From Riptortus pedestris (lineage: Eukaryota > Arthropoda > Insecta > Hemiptera > Alydidae), in assembly GCA_019009955.1 (NCBI GenBank), contig CM032231.1, positions 109,277,501-109,341,500 of the forward strand: a stretch of 64,000 nucleotides of DNA, in the 5' to 3' direction. The translations under genes were made by a program, and so were the position numbers. This document shows positions 1-10,629 of the stretch, one piece after another (the stretch's first letter is position 1; every line of letters starts with the position of its first letter). Under the pieces are notes generated by a model, which worked only from the letters and a program-made list of their open reading frames with translations, was not told the DNA's origin and searched no databases.

Positions 1-19
1 GAAAATGATGTCCGTTCTG

Positions 20-75
<56 letters not shown>

Positions 76-405
76 CTGTTAACACTCTAGCGGTCGCAAT
101 TTTTGTTTAATTGTCACCAAACTCGGTATTTAATCGTTTTATGTCTATCCGTCGGATCGAAAAATTGTATAGGACCAATCTTATTGCAAATTATATTTAC
201 TATAAACATTGTTATATACATTTATTCTCTATCTTGAATATTAACGGATATATTTGCATTTTTGTGTAACGGACGAGCTGATTCCCGCCGAAAGCTAGTT
301 CGGCCGTTTCCGTAACTCATCGGCACTCGTATGGAGATTTCTCTGTTGTATAACTTTACGTGGGAAATCTGCTTGGTTTGCGCAGCCCCTGCGTGACGTA
401 CTTTT
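1..405 (+). mobile_element. RC2 (HINE-like) element, 5'-cut by window edge
   Basis: The window opens inside an RC2 copy. A (TA)n tract at about 25-71 is followed by the conserved TTTGTCTGTTAACAC and GCGGTCGCAATTTTTGTTT segments. The copy ends with GGGAAATCTGCT (363-374), a short hairpin around CGCAGCCCCTGCG, and GACGTACTTTT at about 405. It has no coding capacity. Assignment to the Helentron/HINE type rests on the asymmetric inverted repeat plus 3' hairpin shared by some 30 copies in the window. Confidence 0.75.
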
Positions 406-1769
406 ATTGATCATAATTGGTCAAAGTCATTCAAGAGAAATATATTTCCACCATGAAGAACTAGAGGTTGGTAGAGGTTGAAAACAATTTAAAGAAAACC
501 CCAGACTGTAGTCATTTGTTAGAAGTCACTCCCGGAATTCTATATAAATATTCCACCATTTCTGTTTTTAAATTCCTAAATATTGGATATTTTAATCCCG
601 GGATTTTGACATTGTCCTCCCCTTTCTCCTCCTATTTCCATCTCACAGGTAATACAATATCATAAGTATATCGGGACAAAAATATTTAGATTCTTAATTG
701 AGTTCAGTTATCGAGAAATTGTGAGAGGGAAATAAACCTGGATTCCGAAGCGAAGCATTTTTCAGAATATTTTAATTTTATCTGGTAGTCAATTAAACAT
801 CAAAAATAACGATTGCCCACCTACATACCATTTTAGAAATACTTGTATGAATTTATTATTTTGGGAGGGGTTAAATTTCAGGCATATAGTGCGATATACA
901 TGGGTTATTATTAATAAAATATAAACCTCTGAGATTTTTATTGAAAGTGTTTCTTTCCGCGTTCCATTATAGTTACTTTTTTATCTGAGAGTCATTTACG
1001 TTAATTTAATAACGAAATTTATAAAAACTATCAATTTTTAACTGGGCCAACTTCTTCTTTTTCCTTTTAAGCATGTTTTCTTCTACGGAAGGCAATTCTT
1101 CCCTTTTTTCACCCTTTGTTCCCGACATTTCCCTCCAGAACAAAGAACTTTCTCCTTTTTATATATTTTCATACATCTCACTTTGAACGAAACTCGGCTT
1201 ATTGAATGTGATACAATTGTTGTTCAGTACATTTCTTTAATGAATTATTTGATCTTTTTACCCCCCAATCGGGCACAAGCGATTTTGACTTGCAGTAACT
1301 GTTCCACGAAACATCTTAACTTATATTTGTAGTCGTTTTTACGAAAAAAAAAATAGTCAATAGAATTTGGTATATTATCATTAGCGTGCCATACCAACAT
1401 ATGGCAAATCAGCTTAGTATTTCAGGCTCGGAATGACGGACATTTTATTTTTCAAAAATAACAAAAACAAAAGGGCCGAAATTGAGAAAGGTTCCTGAAA
1501 ACGATAGAAATGTTACAAAAAATACCATATTAGCTCCTCTTGATGAATGTTTTTATTCGGAAGAAACTTTTTTATTGAACCCATATAGCCCCAATATTGT
1601 TGTAAAGTTTTCCTTTTATTATATTGCCTGAAGGAGTTAGCCTATATTTTTTTTTATTTATTTAAATGAGTTCCGCAACACCGGCAATTTACTTATGATA
1701 GGTTCATCATTGGAGTACCATTTTTATAAGAAACAAATAGTATTGTATGGAAACATCGAGATGGTGAAA
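406..1769. other. AT-rich sequence without recognisable gene
   Basis: Both strands are dense in stops. The 65-codon open frame at 468-665 has no motif I recognise. I see no terminal inverted repeats, RNA gene or match to the families named elsewhere. Short A and T runs occur at 1340-1360 and 1640-1660. Confidence 0.5.
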
Positions 1770-2042
1770 ATAATATAAATGAAAATATAAGATCGACTGG
1801 GGAGGGGGGAGAAATAAATAATAATAATAAAATAAGGAAAAGAGAAAAGCAAAGAAATGAATAAATTAAAAAAAAAGAGAGAAAACCAAAAAAAAATGAA
1901 TAAATAAAAAAAAAGGGGGAAAGTGAAAGGGAAACTAAAAAATAAAATAATATATTAAAATAATAATAAATAAAATTAATGTTTATACACCCTGCTAATG
2001 TAAGAAAGAAGTAAGGAGTAGTGTGTGTGTGGAAATTGTAGA
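1770..2042 (-). other. Probable 3' untranslated tail of the non-LTR element; low-complexity
   Basis: This lies just 3' (minus strand) of the retrotransposon reading frame. Read on the plus strand it is A- and AATAA-rich (about 1815-1985), with a short GT run near 2020-2030. The 3' end and any target-site duplication could not be located, so the boundary is a guess. Confidence 0.35.
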
Positions 2043-4124
2043 TTATAGTGTGTTGTATATATTAATGTCTTTTAGGTATTTAATGATTGAGTCTAGGTAA
2101 TTACTGTTATCGGTCAAAAGTTCCTGTAAGGCATGTGGAATATCTAAATTGTCTCTTAGTCGACAGTTAGTCAATATGTGATGTACAGTTAATGTTTCGT
2201 TACAATGTCTACAAGTCGGTGTGTCCTTGTTTGTAATTAAGTGTCCGTGGGTCAGCAAGGAATGGCTAATGCGTAGTCGGGTCAGTACAACTTCCTCTCT
2301 TCGTGTGCTCCTGTTACTTGATGGCCATTCCTTAACTGTTTGTTTTATTTGTCTTAGTTTATTGTCGTTTGTGTTATCCCAAGATTGCTGCCACTGCTGT
2401 TGTAGTGCCTTAATGTATTCGGCTAGTACGTCTTGGTGGTCTGTTCAGTTTATGTCTATATCCGGTTTGTTTACAGTACACTTTGCGAATCTGTCGATGT
2501 CTGTACTTTCCTTAATGTCTGTATGTCCAGGTAACCATAAAAGACTAATGTGTGTGTTGCTAGAGTTTAGTCGGTGAAATTGTTCAAACATTTTGATAGC
2601 CAAAGGATTTGTCGAGTAAATGTTGTTGAGTGTATGTAGTGAGCTTAATGAATCTGTGCACAGTACTATTTCACTTTGGCAGCTTTGGACTCTTGACAAG
2701 GCTAATAGGATGGCCTGAAGCTCAGCTGTATAAGAGCTAGATACAGGCGTCAATTTTAGCTGGTAATTATTGGGACCAACTATCGCAGCAGAACCTGTAC
2801 CACTTACTGACTTAGAGCCATCAGTATAAGCAAAGACACTATTAGCCTTGTCCCCCAATACTGACCTAAAATAGGCACTGAACATGTGTTGTGATGTTGG
2901 GTTGGATTTTTTAAACTTGCCTAAAGATGTGTCCATTGTAAAATTTTGAATACGATAAGGGGGATATGGAAGTAGCTGGAGAGTGTATATGTCCGTGTTT
3001 GCTAATGGTATTTGTGTAGTGTAAAATGTATATCTTATGGAAAGTGGTCTCGGTCTAGTTCGGTAAACCAAATACTTATTATAATATGTATTATGTAGGA
3101 CTGACGTTGAGCATGGTGGATTTAAGAATTTAGATCGTAGGACATATTTTATAGATAATTTCTTCCTCCTGAGATCTAAGGGTGGTTCGCCAGCCTCCAC
3201 ATAAATGCTGTTTACCGGACTTGACCTAAATGCCCCTGTAGCCAGGCGAAGACCTGTGTTGTGGACAGTATCTAACATTTTTAGAACTCTGGGACGGGCC
3301 GATGAATATGCTATGCAGCCATAATCCAGTAAAGACCTTGTGTAGGCACGATAGAGTTTTAGCATAGAGCATCTGTCCGCACCCCACTTAGTATTGCTTA
3401 CAACTCTTAAAAGATTCAAGGATTTCTTGCATCTTGTAAGAAGATCTTTAATGTGGGGTATCCAGGTTAATTTTTTATCAAATATTAGACCTAAAATTTT
3501 AATGCTATCCGCATTTAGAATAGGTGCATTATAGATGGTAAAATTAGGAGCTGGGGAATTTCTTCTTTTAATAAATATTATACTTTTAGATTTCACGGAT
3601 GAAAACTTCATCCCAGTGTGAGATGACCAGCTCTCTAAATTTACTATCGTCTGTTGTACAATGGAACATGATTGGTCATAGGAACAAGAACAATGGTAAA
3701 TAAACAAATCGTCAGCATACAGGCAGTATTTTACTGTTGGTGGAATATATTCATGAATGGGGTTCATGGCAATGTTAAAGAGAGTAGTACTTAGTACACC
3801 CCCTTGTGGTACTCCGTGTTCCTGTAGGAACCTATCAGAAAGAGTTGTTCCAATCCTGACTCTGAAATGTCTATTTCTTAAATAATTTTTAATGAAATTA
3901 AAAATATTTCCTTTAATTCCCCAATCCAGTAAGGTTGTAAGAATTTTTCGACGCCAAACTGTATCATAATCCTTTTCTATGTCCAAGGCCACTGCTATTA
4001 TTAACTCTCTATTTAAGAAAGCGTTGAGGATAACATTCTCCAGCTTTGTCAGATGATGCATGGTTGAATGGCGTTCTCTAAAGCCACATTGAAATGGAGA
4101 CAACAATTCGGATAATTTAATTGT
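2043..4124 (-). pseudogene. Non-LTR retrotransposon ORF2 fragment: reverse transcriptase + RNase H + CCHC, 5'-truncated, one internal TGA
   Basis: The protein copies element RNA into DNA by target-primed reverse transcription. From 4106 to the stop at 2445 there are 553 open codons. RT motifs: LDIEKDYDTV at about residues 41-50, QGGVLSTTLFN at 101-111, and the YADD catalytic box at 130-133. An RNase H domain follows, with D429 (TDGS), E462 (AEL), D485 (TDS) and GHTD near 527-530. A single TGA at 2445-2447 stops the frame. The same frame then stays open to 2043 and encodes the usual C-terminal knuckle (C-x2-C-x7-H-x4-C, CRHC...C). Homology-like residues run slightly upstream of 4106 to a TAG at 4125-4127. 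The endonuclease and N-terminal RT are missing, as in ordinary 5' truncation. RNase H plus the C-terminal knuckle suggests the I/R1/LOA/Jockey group; the exact clade is undecided. No ATG opens the fragment; it begins at a TTG. Confidence 0.9.
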
Positions 4125-4452
4125 CTATAAATGTTGTTATATACTTATTTTCTCTAAGATTAATATTAATAGAGACATTTCAAATTTTTAGTTTTCAGCG
4201 CTCTGTAAACCCCCACTCCTACTCATGACCTAATAACAATAAGCTATTATAACATGAATTCTTAAGCGTTGACCTTTATCTCACGTGGTAAACCAAGAGT
4301 GGCGAGTTCGATTCTCGCCAGGGCAAAGGAAATTATTTAGTGACGAAATTCATTAAATAACATCCTAAAATCCCACCCTGGCTAGAAAAGGGTGGTAACC
4401 TGTAGATAACCCGTCCCAATTAGCCTGAGTTGCAAAAAAGTGGACGATAATA

Positions 4453-4486
<34 letters not shown>

Positions 4487-4995
4487 TGAATTCTAAGCTT
4501 AAATTCCAAATATTGTGTCCCTAGGACCTTTACTATGCGAGGTACATGCAAATTCGTTGTGCAATGAAGTCATCAATTAAGGTTTAACATTCTTGTCACG
4601 ATAATATTCATTTGATCTTTTCCATGCTTGATATAAAACCGTTTCATTCGACACTAAAGATCATATTTGCGATTGGCGAAAATCCGACTAAAAATAGGGG
4701 GGGGGGGTGTTAAAGAAGAGGGAGAATTCGAAAATTTAATAAATCTCCCTTATTAATTCTCGGATCGTAAAATGTTATAGAATCAATCTTGTTAAACTAT
4801 TGCGGCTCTACAATTATTATTCAATGCATTTTTTTTTTTCATAACTCATGAGATTAGAGGGTTATTCGAAATTTCTGGTTTTCAGCTTTCAGTAAATCTT
4901 CCACCACCCCCCCCCCTGGGTTTTTTATAAGTATTCAGAACATGCCGTGGGAAACCTGCTTAGTTTGAGTAGCCCTTGCGTGACAGACTTTTACA
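4125..4995 (+). mobile_element. RC2 element body and right end, interrupted by a SINE
   Basis: RC2 body sequence resumes directly after the retrotransposon (CTATAAATGTTGTTATATAC..., then the CCCCCACTCCTACTCATGAC segment). It continues after the SINE at 4263-4482 and ends near GCGTGACAGACTTTT at about 4978-4993. The body shows two rounds of the internal RC2 module (AAAGATCA...TCTCC...TATAGAA.CAATCTTGTT), so this is a longer, module-duplicated form. The left end and TA tract are absent. Confidence 0.65.
4263..4482 (+). mobile_element. tRNA-derived SINE with perfect 12-bp target duplication
   Basis: The first part resembles the 3' half of a tRNA: GTGGCGAGTTCGATTCTCGCC holds a pol III B box (GTTCGATTC). 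A shared body follows (AAATTATTTAGTGACGAAAT..., TAGAAAAGGGTGGTAACCTG), then TTGCAAAAAAGTGGACG and a TAA/ATA-repeat tail. The 5' ~30 bp with the A box are missing. The insertion is flanked by AACATGAATTCT at 4251-4262 and 4483-4494, and RC2 sequence continues across it, so it landed in an older RC2 copy. Confidence 0.85.
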
Positions 4996-5000
4996 TAGCT

Positions 5001-5389
5001 CGGACGAGCAGCAGCAAATAGCATTTCCATGCTAAGTATTCGAAAATCCTTATCTGCCATAAATACTGCACAGATTCATAACCGGATTAGGGGAGTGAAA
5101 GGCTCGAATAGCAGATTGTGCTATGCGTGTTCGCCTAGCAATTAGCAGAGATCGTAAATAGAAGAGAGTAAATGTAGTTGAGGACGATATGCTACGGACG
5201 AGCGTGCAGTCCGTGAGCTGGCTCGCATCTTATCCCACCAACCAGTCCTACCCACGCCTCAAGCCGCCATCTTAGCTGCAGCTACAAGCCTTTTGCTTAC
5301 GACGCCAAGAATAACTTGCCATTTGCTCCAGCGAAGACGGGCAGTTGAAAGCGTGAACCCCAAAGTTGGAAGGCCAAAACAAGTATTTA
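5001..5389. other. Probable Penelope-like 3' flank; no coding motif
   Basis: The sequence lies between an RC2 right end and the Penelope-like remnant. It is more GC-balanced than its surroundings (5190-5290). No inverted repeats or RNA gene seen. It may be the far 3' part of the minus-strand Penelope-like element, but no second copy of this part is in the window to test that. Confidence 0.3.
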
Positions 5390-6402
5390 TTTCTATTTTT
5401 GAGGCTGCATCTCTCGGAAGTATTTTTTCGTTGGGAGGACTTCGGCTGTCTGCTCCAGCGGTTGTAATGTTTGCTAATTTTCGATGGAAATGCGTCCATC
5501 TTCGTCAGGCAAATAAATATGATTGGAATAGCTACTTCAATTAATCATATGTTTTGGAGTTTTATTTTGGTATGGCTTTCCACATTTCAGTTTCAGTTTA
5601 TAGTATTTGCTCTCTTGCGTATTTCTAGAGCTTCCAGGACTAATCTTTTACCTAGGTGGTCGGTCCTCTCTGTGTAAAACCTTTGTCTCGTCAAATTTAA
5701 TTTGGTGAGGACAAATACTTGCGTGTTTGGCAATGGCGGATGTCTTTGTTCTATTATGTTTTAGGTCAGCCATGTGTTGGTTGATTCTTGTAGCAGTCTT
5801 CTTGCCTGTCTGCCCCACATACACCTTACCGCAATCACACGGTATCATATATACTCTACTATCTTGCAAAAACTGGGTGTCTTTTGGGCTCTTTAAATAT
5901 CCGTTGAATATTTTATGTGGCCTGAATACTGCTCGTAAATTATATTTTTGAAGTATTGTTGCCAGTCTATATAATGAAGCGTTACGTTGCTCAATGGTTT
6001 AACTTGAGTATTTTCAATGTTTTGTTGAATCTTGGTACCAAGTTTCTACTTAATATTTCTTAATACTCTTGTTACTTCCATTTTTGTGTAGCCGTTGTAG
6101 TGGATTTCTTCTTTCAACTGCACTATTTCATTTTTTAAATGCGTTTCATTGCTGCATTATGAAATTGCTCTGTTTACTAATGTATAGATGATACCATGTT
6201 ATTGGGCTGGGTAGTGGTGGGATGAGACATTCAGATATCTTCCTGTTGCTTTTGGTTTTCTGTACACAGTGTGGCTGAATCTATTATTGCCTTCTTTAAT
6301 TATTAAAAGATCAAGAAACGGTAATTTCCCTTCATTTTCTAATTCTATGGTGAATTTGATCTGTGGGTGTTGCGCGTTCATGAAGTTAAAGAAATTCATG
6401 AG
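5390..6402 (-). pseudogene. Penelope-like retroelement remnant: RT C-terminus and GIY-YIG endonuclease, frameshifted
   Basis: Penelope-like elements encode an RT fused to a GIY-YIG endonuclease. Reading the minus strand, 6399-6199 encodes a late RT segment with the family hallmark LPFLDLLI...VYRKPKATGRYLN. About 230 bp later, in another frame, comes LQKYNLRAVFRPHK and then VYMIPCDCGKVYVGQTG (frame open 5869-5648), the GIY-YIG core with downstream Arg/His residues. The domain's C-terminal Glu segment (EALEIRK) is in a further shifted frame at about 5600-5635. There are thus at least two frame changes and no 5' RT, so this is a decayed copy. The non-coding 3' part 5390-5545 recurs at 35896-36060. 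Confidence 0.85.
5479..5508 (-). other. Hammerhead-like motif in Penelope-like 3' region
   Basis: On the minus strand, CTGACGA (5508-5502) is followed by one extra A, a perfect 6-bp stem GATGGA/TCCATC and GAAA (5482-5479). CUGANGA-stem-GAAA is the hammerhead core order, and hammerhead motifs are known from Penelope-like elements. The extra base before stem II and the lack of an obvious stem III/cleavage triplet mean activity is not shown. The same motif recurs at 35981-36009. Confidence 0.4.
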
Positions 6403-6667
6403 CGTCTATTTAATTAAAATAAAACTACTTATTTTGTAACTCAAACATGGCATTCAGCGAACGTCGATGAATTCGCAAACTGTACCGAAGCTATCCTACG
6501 TGATGGTTCACCATAAACCTTCAATTCCTAATGGGATTGTGGATATTCCAAACCCTCTCAAATGCAAGCCCCGTTTCTAAATTTGTTTGTATCACCTGAA
6601 ATGGAATAATATGAAAATGCCTAAATACCTCTTATTCAACGAGTTTGAATTAGCCACTGCAGCAAAT

Positions 6668-7348
6668 GTAACTTATTTATATTTATTTTTAGCTGGTGGT
6701 GAGGGTGATGAATGGTTAATCACAAAACTTTTTTATGGCTCCTCACAATTTTATTTCTTATAAACGCTGAGCGCTTTCGGGGACTAAATCCCCATCCAAA
6801 AAAATTAAGTCATAGTGACGTTAGGGGTTATCTGTTGGACATGGTGGAGGCTATTGAAATAAAACTTGAAAAAGCCATAAATAAAGGCAATGTAAATGTG
6901 CAGACTGACACAAACGCGTCTCTCCAGACTTGTCTCTGCCCCCTCCCTAGCGGCTTGGAACGATCCCCTTGGCCTCAGTGCATCGGCAGGGTTTAGCCTG
7001 GTAGCAAGTCTATAGGATCGCACTACGCTCTGATGGTAATTTTGCTTATAATATCATTTTAATGTTTAAATAATAATTATTAAGTTGTTATATTTTAATT
7101 GTAATTGTTTTTTTGAATATAGGTGTTATTATTGTAAAAAAATGTTATAATGTTATAGACTGTTTGTTATATGACCAACTATGTAAAACATTTTTAAGAA
7201 CTGATTTTTTGCGACTCCTTAATTATGGTGTTACATTGTTTTGTAGCTCTGAGGATGGAGATTTAGTCCCCGAAAGCGCTCAGCGTTTATAAGAAATAAA
7301 ATTGTGAGGAGCCATAAAAAAGTTTTGTGATTAACCGTAACTTATTTA
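6668..7348. mobile_element. Long-inverted-repeat element with 12-bp target duplication, copy 1
   Basis: GTAACTTATTTA occurs at 6668-6679 and 7337-7348, bounding an element at 6680-7336. Inside, 83-bp arms at 6714-6796 and 7254-7336 are inverted copies with one mismatch seen. The left arm is preceded by a 34-bp segment (...AGCTGGTGGTGAGGGTG) also present in copy 2. The core (6800-7250) contains the open frame 6712-6996, which is mostly TIR and not recognisable as a protein. The right arm has CTGAGGA...GAAAG, a hammerhead-like order seen in Penelope-like elements. The 12-13-bp duplications argue against Tc1, hAT or Harbinger; a Penelope-related or foldback element is my best guess. Confidence 0.7.
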
Positions 7349-7548
7349 CGTTTCAGACACTTTCGGTTTTTCCTATTTAATTATCAAAAAGGGGTTCCAG
7401 CTAGCCAATGCAGCCTAACTATTAATTAACATTACAGCCTAGAAAATCTAACGAGGTCACAACATGACTTCCTTGTACTTTTATTAAATTACATTAAACA
7501 AATGTTTGGTACCACTTTATTTTAATAATTTCATTTGGAAGCAATACA
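7349..7548. other. Short unassigned spacer
   Basis: Nothing recognisable apart from AT-rich sequence between the inverted-repeat element and the following SINE. Confidence 0.4.
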
Positions 7549-7768
7549 GGGTTCAGGTTAGACCTGTGAGTTAAAGCGTTGACATTAATCTCACTTGGTG
7601 AACCTAGAGTGGCGAGTTGTGGGCAACAGGAATTTATTGAGTGACTGAATTCATTAAATAAAATCCTTAGTCCCACACTTTTTTAAAAAATGTTGGTAGC
7701 CTGTAGGGAACCCGTCCAAATTAGCCTTGGTTGCATAAAGTGGACGTAAATAAATTATTTAAAATAAT
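7549..7768 (+). mobile_element. tRNA-derived SINE, near full length but diverged
   Basis: Begins GGGTTCAGGTTAGACCTGTGAGTTAAAGC, matching the tRNA-Leu-like head of the 57128 copy. It then has GTGGCGAGTT, where the B box has been lost by deletion (GAGTTGTGGGC instead of GTTCGATTC). The body (GTGACTGAATTCATTAAATA) and tail (TTGCATAAAGTGGACG, TAAATAAATT) are present. This copy should be unable to drive its own transcription. Confidence 0.75.
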
Positions 7769-7989
7769 CGATGATACTTATTTCCATAGTGTCGAAAAAA
7801 TCTCATTTTCCTTTAGCCAAAATAAATGTTTGTAAACCCAAGACTAATTGCATCAAAATTTCAATTTTTGTCCGTTAGTTGCTTAAAACCAGTTTGAGAA
7901 GTTTCAATGAAAATTTATATTCCGTACTACTCCAAAGACCAAATACAAGGCACGTTATATGAGATTTGCATTTCCCAACCAGGAGAACC

Positions 7990-8046
7990 TAAAAAAATTA
8001 GCATTAGTTGCAAAAAATGGACGTTAATAAATAATTTAATTTAATC
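7990..8046 (+). mobile_element. SINE 3' tail fragment
   Basis: Only the family's 3' end is present: ATTAGCATTAGTTGC, AAAAAATGGACGTTAATAAATAATTT. The head and body are missing. Confidence 0.6.
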
Positions 8047-8626
8047 TCACGTTTCATCCAGTTACTTCTGACTAGTAGTAACCGTTTCACTTGGATCACT
8101 TGAACGTTTTATCCATAATGAACATGCCGACCGAATCTTATGCCCCCGAAATCCTATTTTGTGGACATGAAGGGTCTTATGGATTTCGGCTGGTATAGTA
8201 ATATGAAAAGAGCAGCTGCCGAAAGAACACAATGGTTTCAAATACAACGTGCAGGGTCTTTACATCATGATGACTAGAAACTACAGTCCTTTTAGGACAC
8301 GAGTTTCTGCCAAAATCTTTAACTGTTCACTGTGATCGTACAACCTGTTCACTGGTTCTGAACCCTGGCCTCCGCAAATACCCCCTAGTTTCATATAGGT
8401 ACCTCTGGCTAAGCCTGCTTCTCCTGCAACTAGCTCACATGAACTTGTTGAGAGAATCTAAAGTCACCCAAATGTTGAACCCTGTTACATAGAAGCTGCT
8501 CGTAGTAAAAACAGTATATTAACAGGTAAATCAAAGCGTACAATGAAATACAAATGGTTGGCAAGAACCACATATCCAATTGACCCAGCATTCGTGATTG
8601 AATATAATATGTAAATCAATTTTCAA
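8043..8626 (+). repeat. Unclassified dispersed repeat X, copy 1
   Basis: The block 8112-8380 matches 17435-17703 with nearly identical length and few substitutions (CCATAATGAACATGCCGACC ... GGCCTCCGCAAAT). A second block at about 8525-8625 (GGTAAATCAAAG...AATATAATATGTAAATCAAT) matches 17935-18047. No terminal repeats or protein motif were found. The 61-codon minus frame at 8062-8247 lies wholly in the repeat and is not recognised. Could be a fragment of a larger transposon. Confidence 0.6.
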
Positions 8627-8794
8627 ACGTGACCAGGCCCCCCTCCCCCCCCCCCTCCAACTGCCCATCCTAATAGCACAGATGATATATCACTATTTTG
8701 CAAAATGTGTCACGGAAGTTACCAGCAGCAAATATTTTCACGCTACCAAAATTTCTGATTCTCAGAATCAGAACTGCCAAAATTATTCCTCTTT

Positions 8795-8910
8795 TAGTAG
8801 AATTCCCTTTAGGGGGATCATCAATTGAGGTTGTACTCATGGTGAGATTTTCGAAAACTATTCTCCTGTCCATCCATATCACCTACAAGATGAGGAAAAT
8901 GATGTCCGTT

Positions 8911-8968
<58 letters not shown>

Positions 8969-9385
8969 CATATACATACATACATTTGTCTGTTACTGCA
9001 CTTGTGCTGGAAATTTTTAATTTCGCGTTACCGATCTCGATTTTAATAACTTTTTATATATCACTAAAGATCAAGTTTGTTTATGGCTGAAATCTGGCCA
9101 GCGGGAGGAATATAGAAAATTCAAAATATCTCCGTTATTATGAGTCGTATCAAAACATGTTATAGAACCAATTTTGTTGAACTATTGGTGTTCTACAATT
9201 GTTGTTCTATACTTTTTTTTCGTAACCCAAACATTAAGCGTTATTAGTACGTTCTTATTAACAGCTTTCAGGAAACCCCCACCTCTACTCGTCGGATTTT
9301 AGAAAAAGGAATGGGATCATTGCGATTCATACCTGCACATGGGAAATACGCTTAGTTTGCGTAGCCCCTGCGTGATGGACTTTTT
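8795..9385 (+). mobile_element. RC2 element, both ends present, diverged
   Basis: The left end is mutated (TAGTAGAATTCCCTTTAGGG for TAGCAGATTTCCCTTAAGGG). It is followed by GAGGTTGTACTCATG, GATGTCCGTTCA and a (TA)n tract at about 8918-8964, then TTTGTCTGTTA. The right end carries GGGAAATACGCTTAG, CGTAGCCCCTGCG and GATGGACTTTTT at about 9385. The palindrome is broken, so this looks like an old copy. Confidence 0.75.
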
Positions 9386-10246
9386 ATTCCTTGAGGGGTT
9401 GTACAAAGTTTTTATTTAATATTTGTAAAACATTAAGTGTTCTTAGAGAGTTTGCAGCGATCTCACACTATAAATAGCTTTCAAAGTAGGATCAAAAAAT
9501 CTGATTGCGTTTGTAGATGATAGCTGCATAAAAAAAAAAAAAGAAAAAAAAAAAAAAGAAAAAAAGTGTACCTCCTGTAACATGAAATTAAAAGGAAATC
9601 AAATAACAATATATTTAAATTTTCTAATGTTATCTTAATAATTAAACCAGTTTCAGGGAGGGGTTAAGCCGTGGGTATGTCTACCATTACCATCTACAAA
9701 CTGAAGCTACAATGAATAAGCTCGATCTTTCCCATGTGAGAACATTCGTTCACAAGTTCGCTGCCAGAGCGCGCTAGTGTCGCTAAGCTTGTGGATTAGC
9801 GGGAGTCTAACGAACTAGTCCTATAGACAGGCTGACCAGGGAGAACTGACCACTGACCCTCCTGGGTATGAAGTCAGTCTACTGGACAGGGTTGGACGTC
9901 ATTGACCTTTTTGATCACTCTCCACGTAAAACTTTGATCCCGAATCCCTGGAGTCTAGTTCAGAAGCGCATAATGTAATTTTATTTAAAATAAGTAACTA
10001 TACGACTAAGATCTATAAAGCCAACCAACAAAATAAATAAATAATAATAAACCTGTAAGGAACGCCCCCAACTGTAGGGGACATGCACAATAGCCATGAT
10101 AAATTAAATAACTCATTGCATCACCATTGGTAACATTGGAGTGGGAGGAAGCTAAAATAAATATTTCATTTATTTTGAGTAACATCGGATAATAATATAT
10201 AACCAATCTTGTTGAACATTTAATTCTCGACAATTTGTTTTATATA
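9386..10246. other. No gene recognised; A-rich tract 9527-9566
   Basis: Contains a long impure A run at 9527-9566 and a slightly GC-richer stretch at 9700-9960. No inverted repeats, RNA gene or protein motif is apparent. The 75-codon minus frame at 10006-10233 overlaps RC2-like body sequence near its 3' edge (ACCAATCTTGTTGAACA). Confidence 0.4.
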
Positions 10247-10619
10247 TTAGCAGATTTCCCTTAAGGGAACTCAGTAATTGAGGTCGCATTCATGACGCGA
10301 TTTTTAAGAAAATTATCTCAAATGTCCACCTATCCTACCCAAGAGGTGACGAAACCGCGGGCACAGAGGGGGCGATTTTAGGAAAATTCAAAATATCTCC
10401 GTTATTATGCGTCGGACCTAAACATTGTACAGAATCAATCTTATTGCAAATTAAATTTACTAGATATTTTGTTCTTTACATTTATTCTGTATCTTGAATA
10501 TTAACCGAGGTATTTTCATTTTTTTGAAATTTGGGCAGTTATCTGATTTTTGAATTTCCCGCTATAACTTCACGTGGGAAATCTGCTTAGTTTACGCAGC
10601 CCCTGCGTGACGGACTTTT
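10247..10619 (+). mobile_element. RC2 element, short form lacking the TA tract
   Basis: Left end TAGCAGATTTCCCTTAAGGG and the internal CCTACCCAAGAGGTGACGAAA are followed directly by body sequence, skipping the (TA)n tract and GTCTGTTAACAC segment. The right end is complete: CACGTGGGAAATCTGCTTAG, ACGCAGCCCCTGCGT, GACGGACTTTT. It is a clean internal-deletion derivative with both termini. Confidence 0.8.
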
Positions 10620-10629
10620 GTCTTATCAT

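Noticed and set aside
2221..2577. 118-codon plus-strand frame
   Set aside because: Shadow of the minus-strand retrotransposon frame.
4300..4320. Possible tRNA gene
   Set aside because: The B-box arm is there but the acceptor stem, D arm and anticodon stem are not; it sits in a SINE with TSD.
5272..5499. 75-codon minus-strand frame as a separate gene
   Set aside because: It lies in the Penelope-like 3' non-coding region and covers the hammerhead-like motif; the second genomic copy does not keep the frame.
6712..6996. 94-codon frame with an apparent N-terminal hydrophobic segment
   Set aside because: The start and hydrophobic part are encoded by the transposon's inverted-repeat arm, so a signal peptide reading is an accident.
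8698..9090. 130-codon plus-strand open frame
   Set aside because: Half of it is a (YI)n run from the TA tract and the rest is RC2 sequence; other TA-tract frames (25930, 26787, 28846, 40581, 50587, 55728, 60156) were rejected for the same reason.
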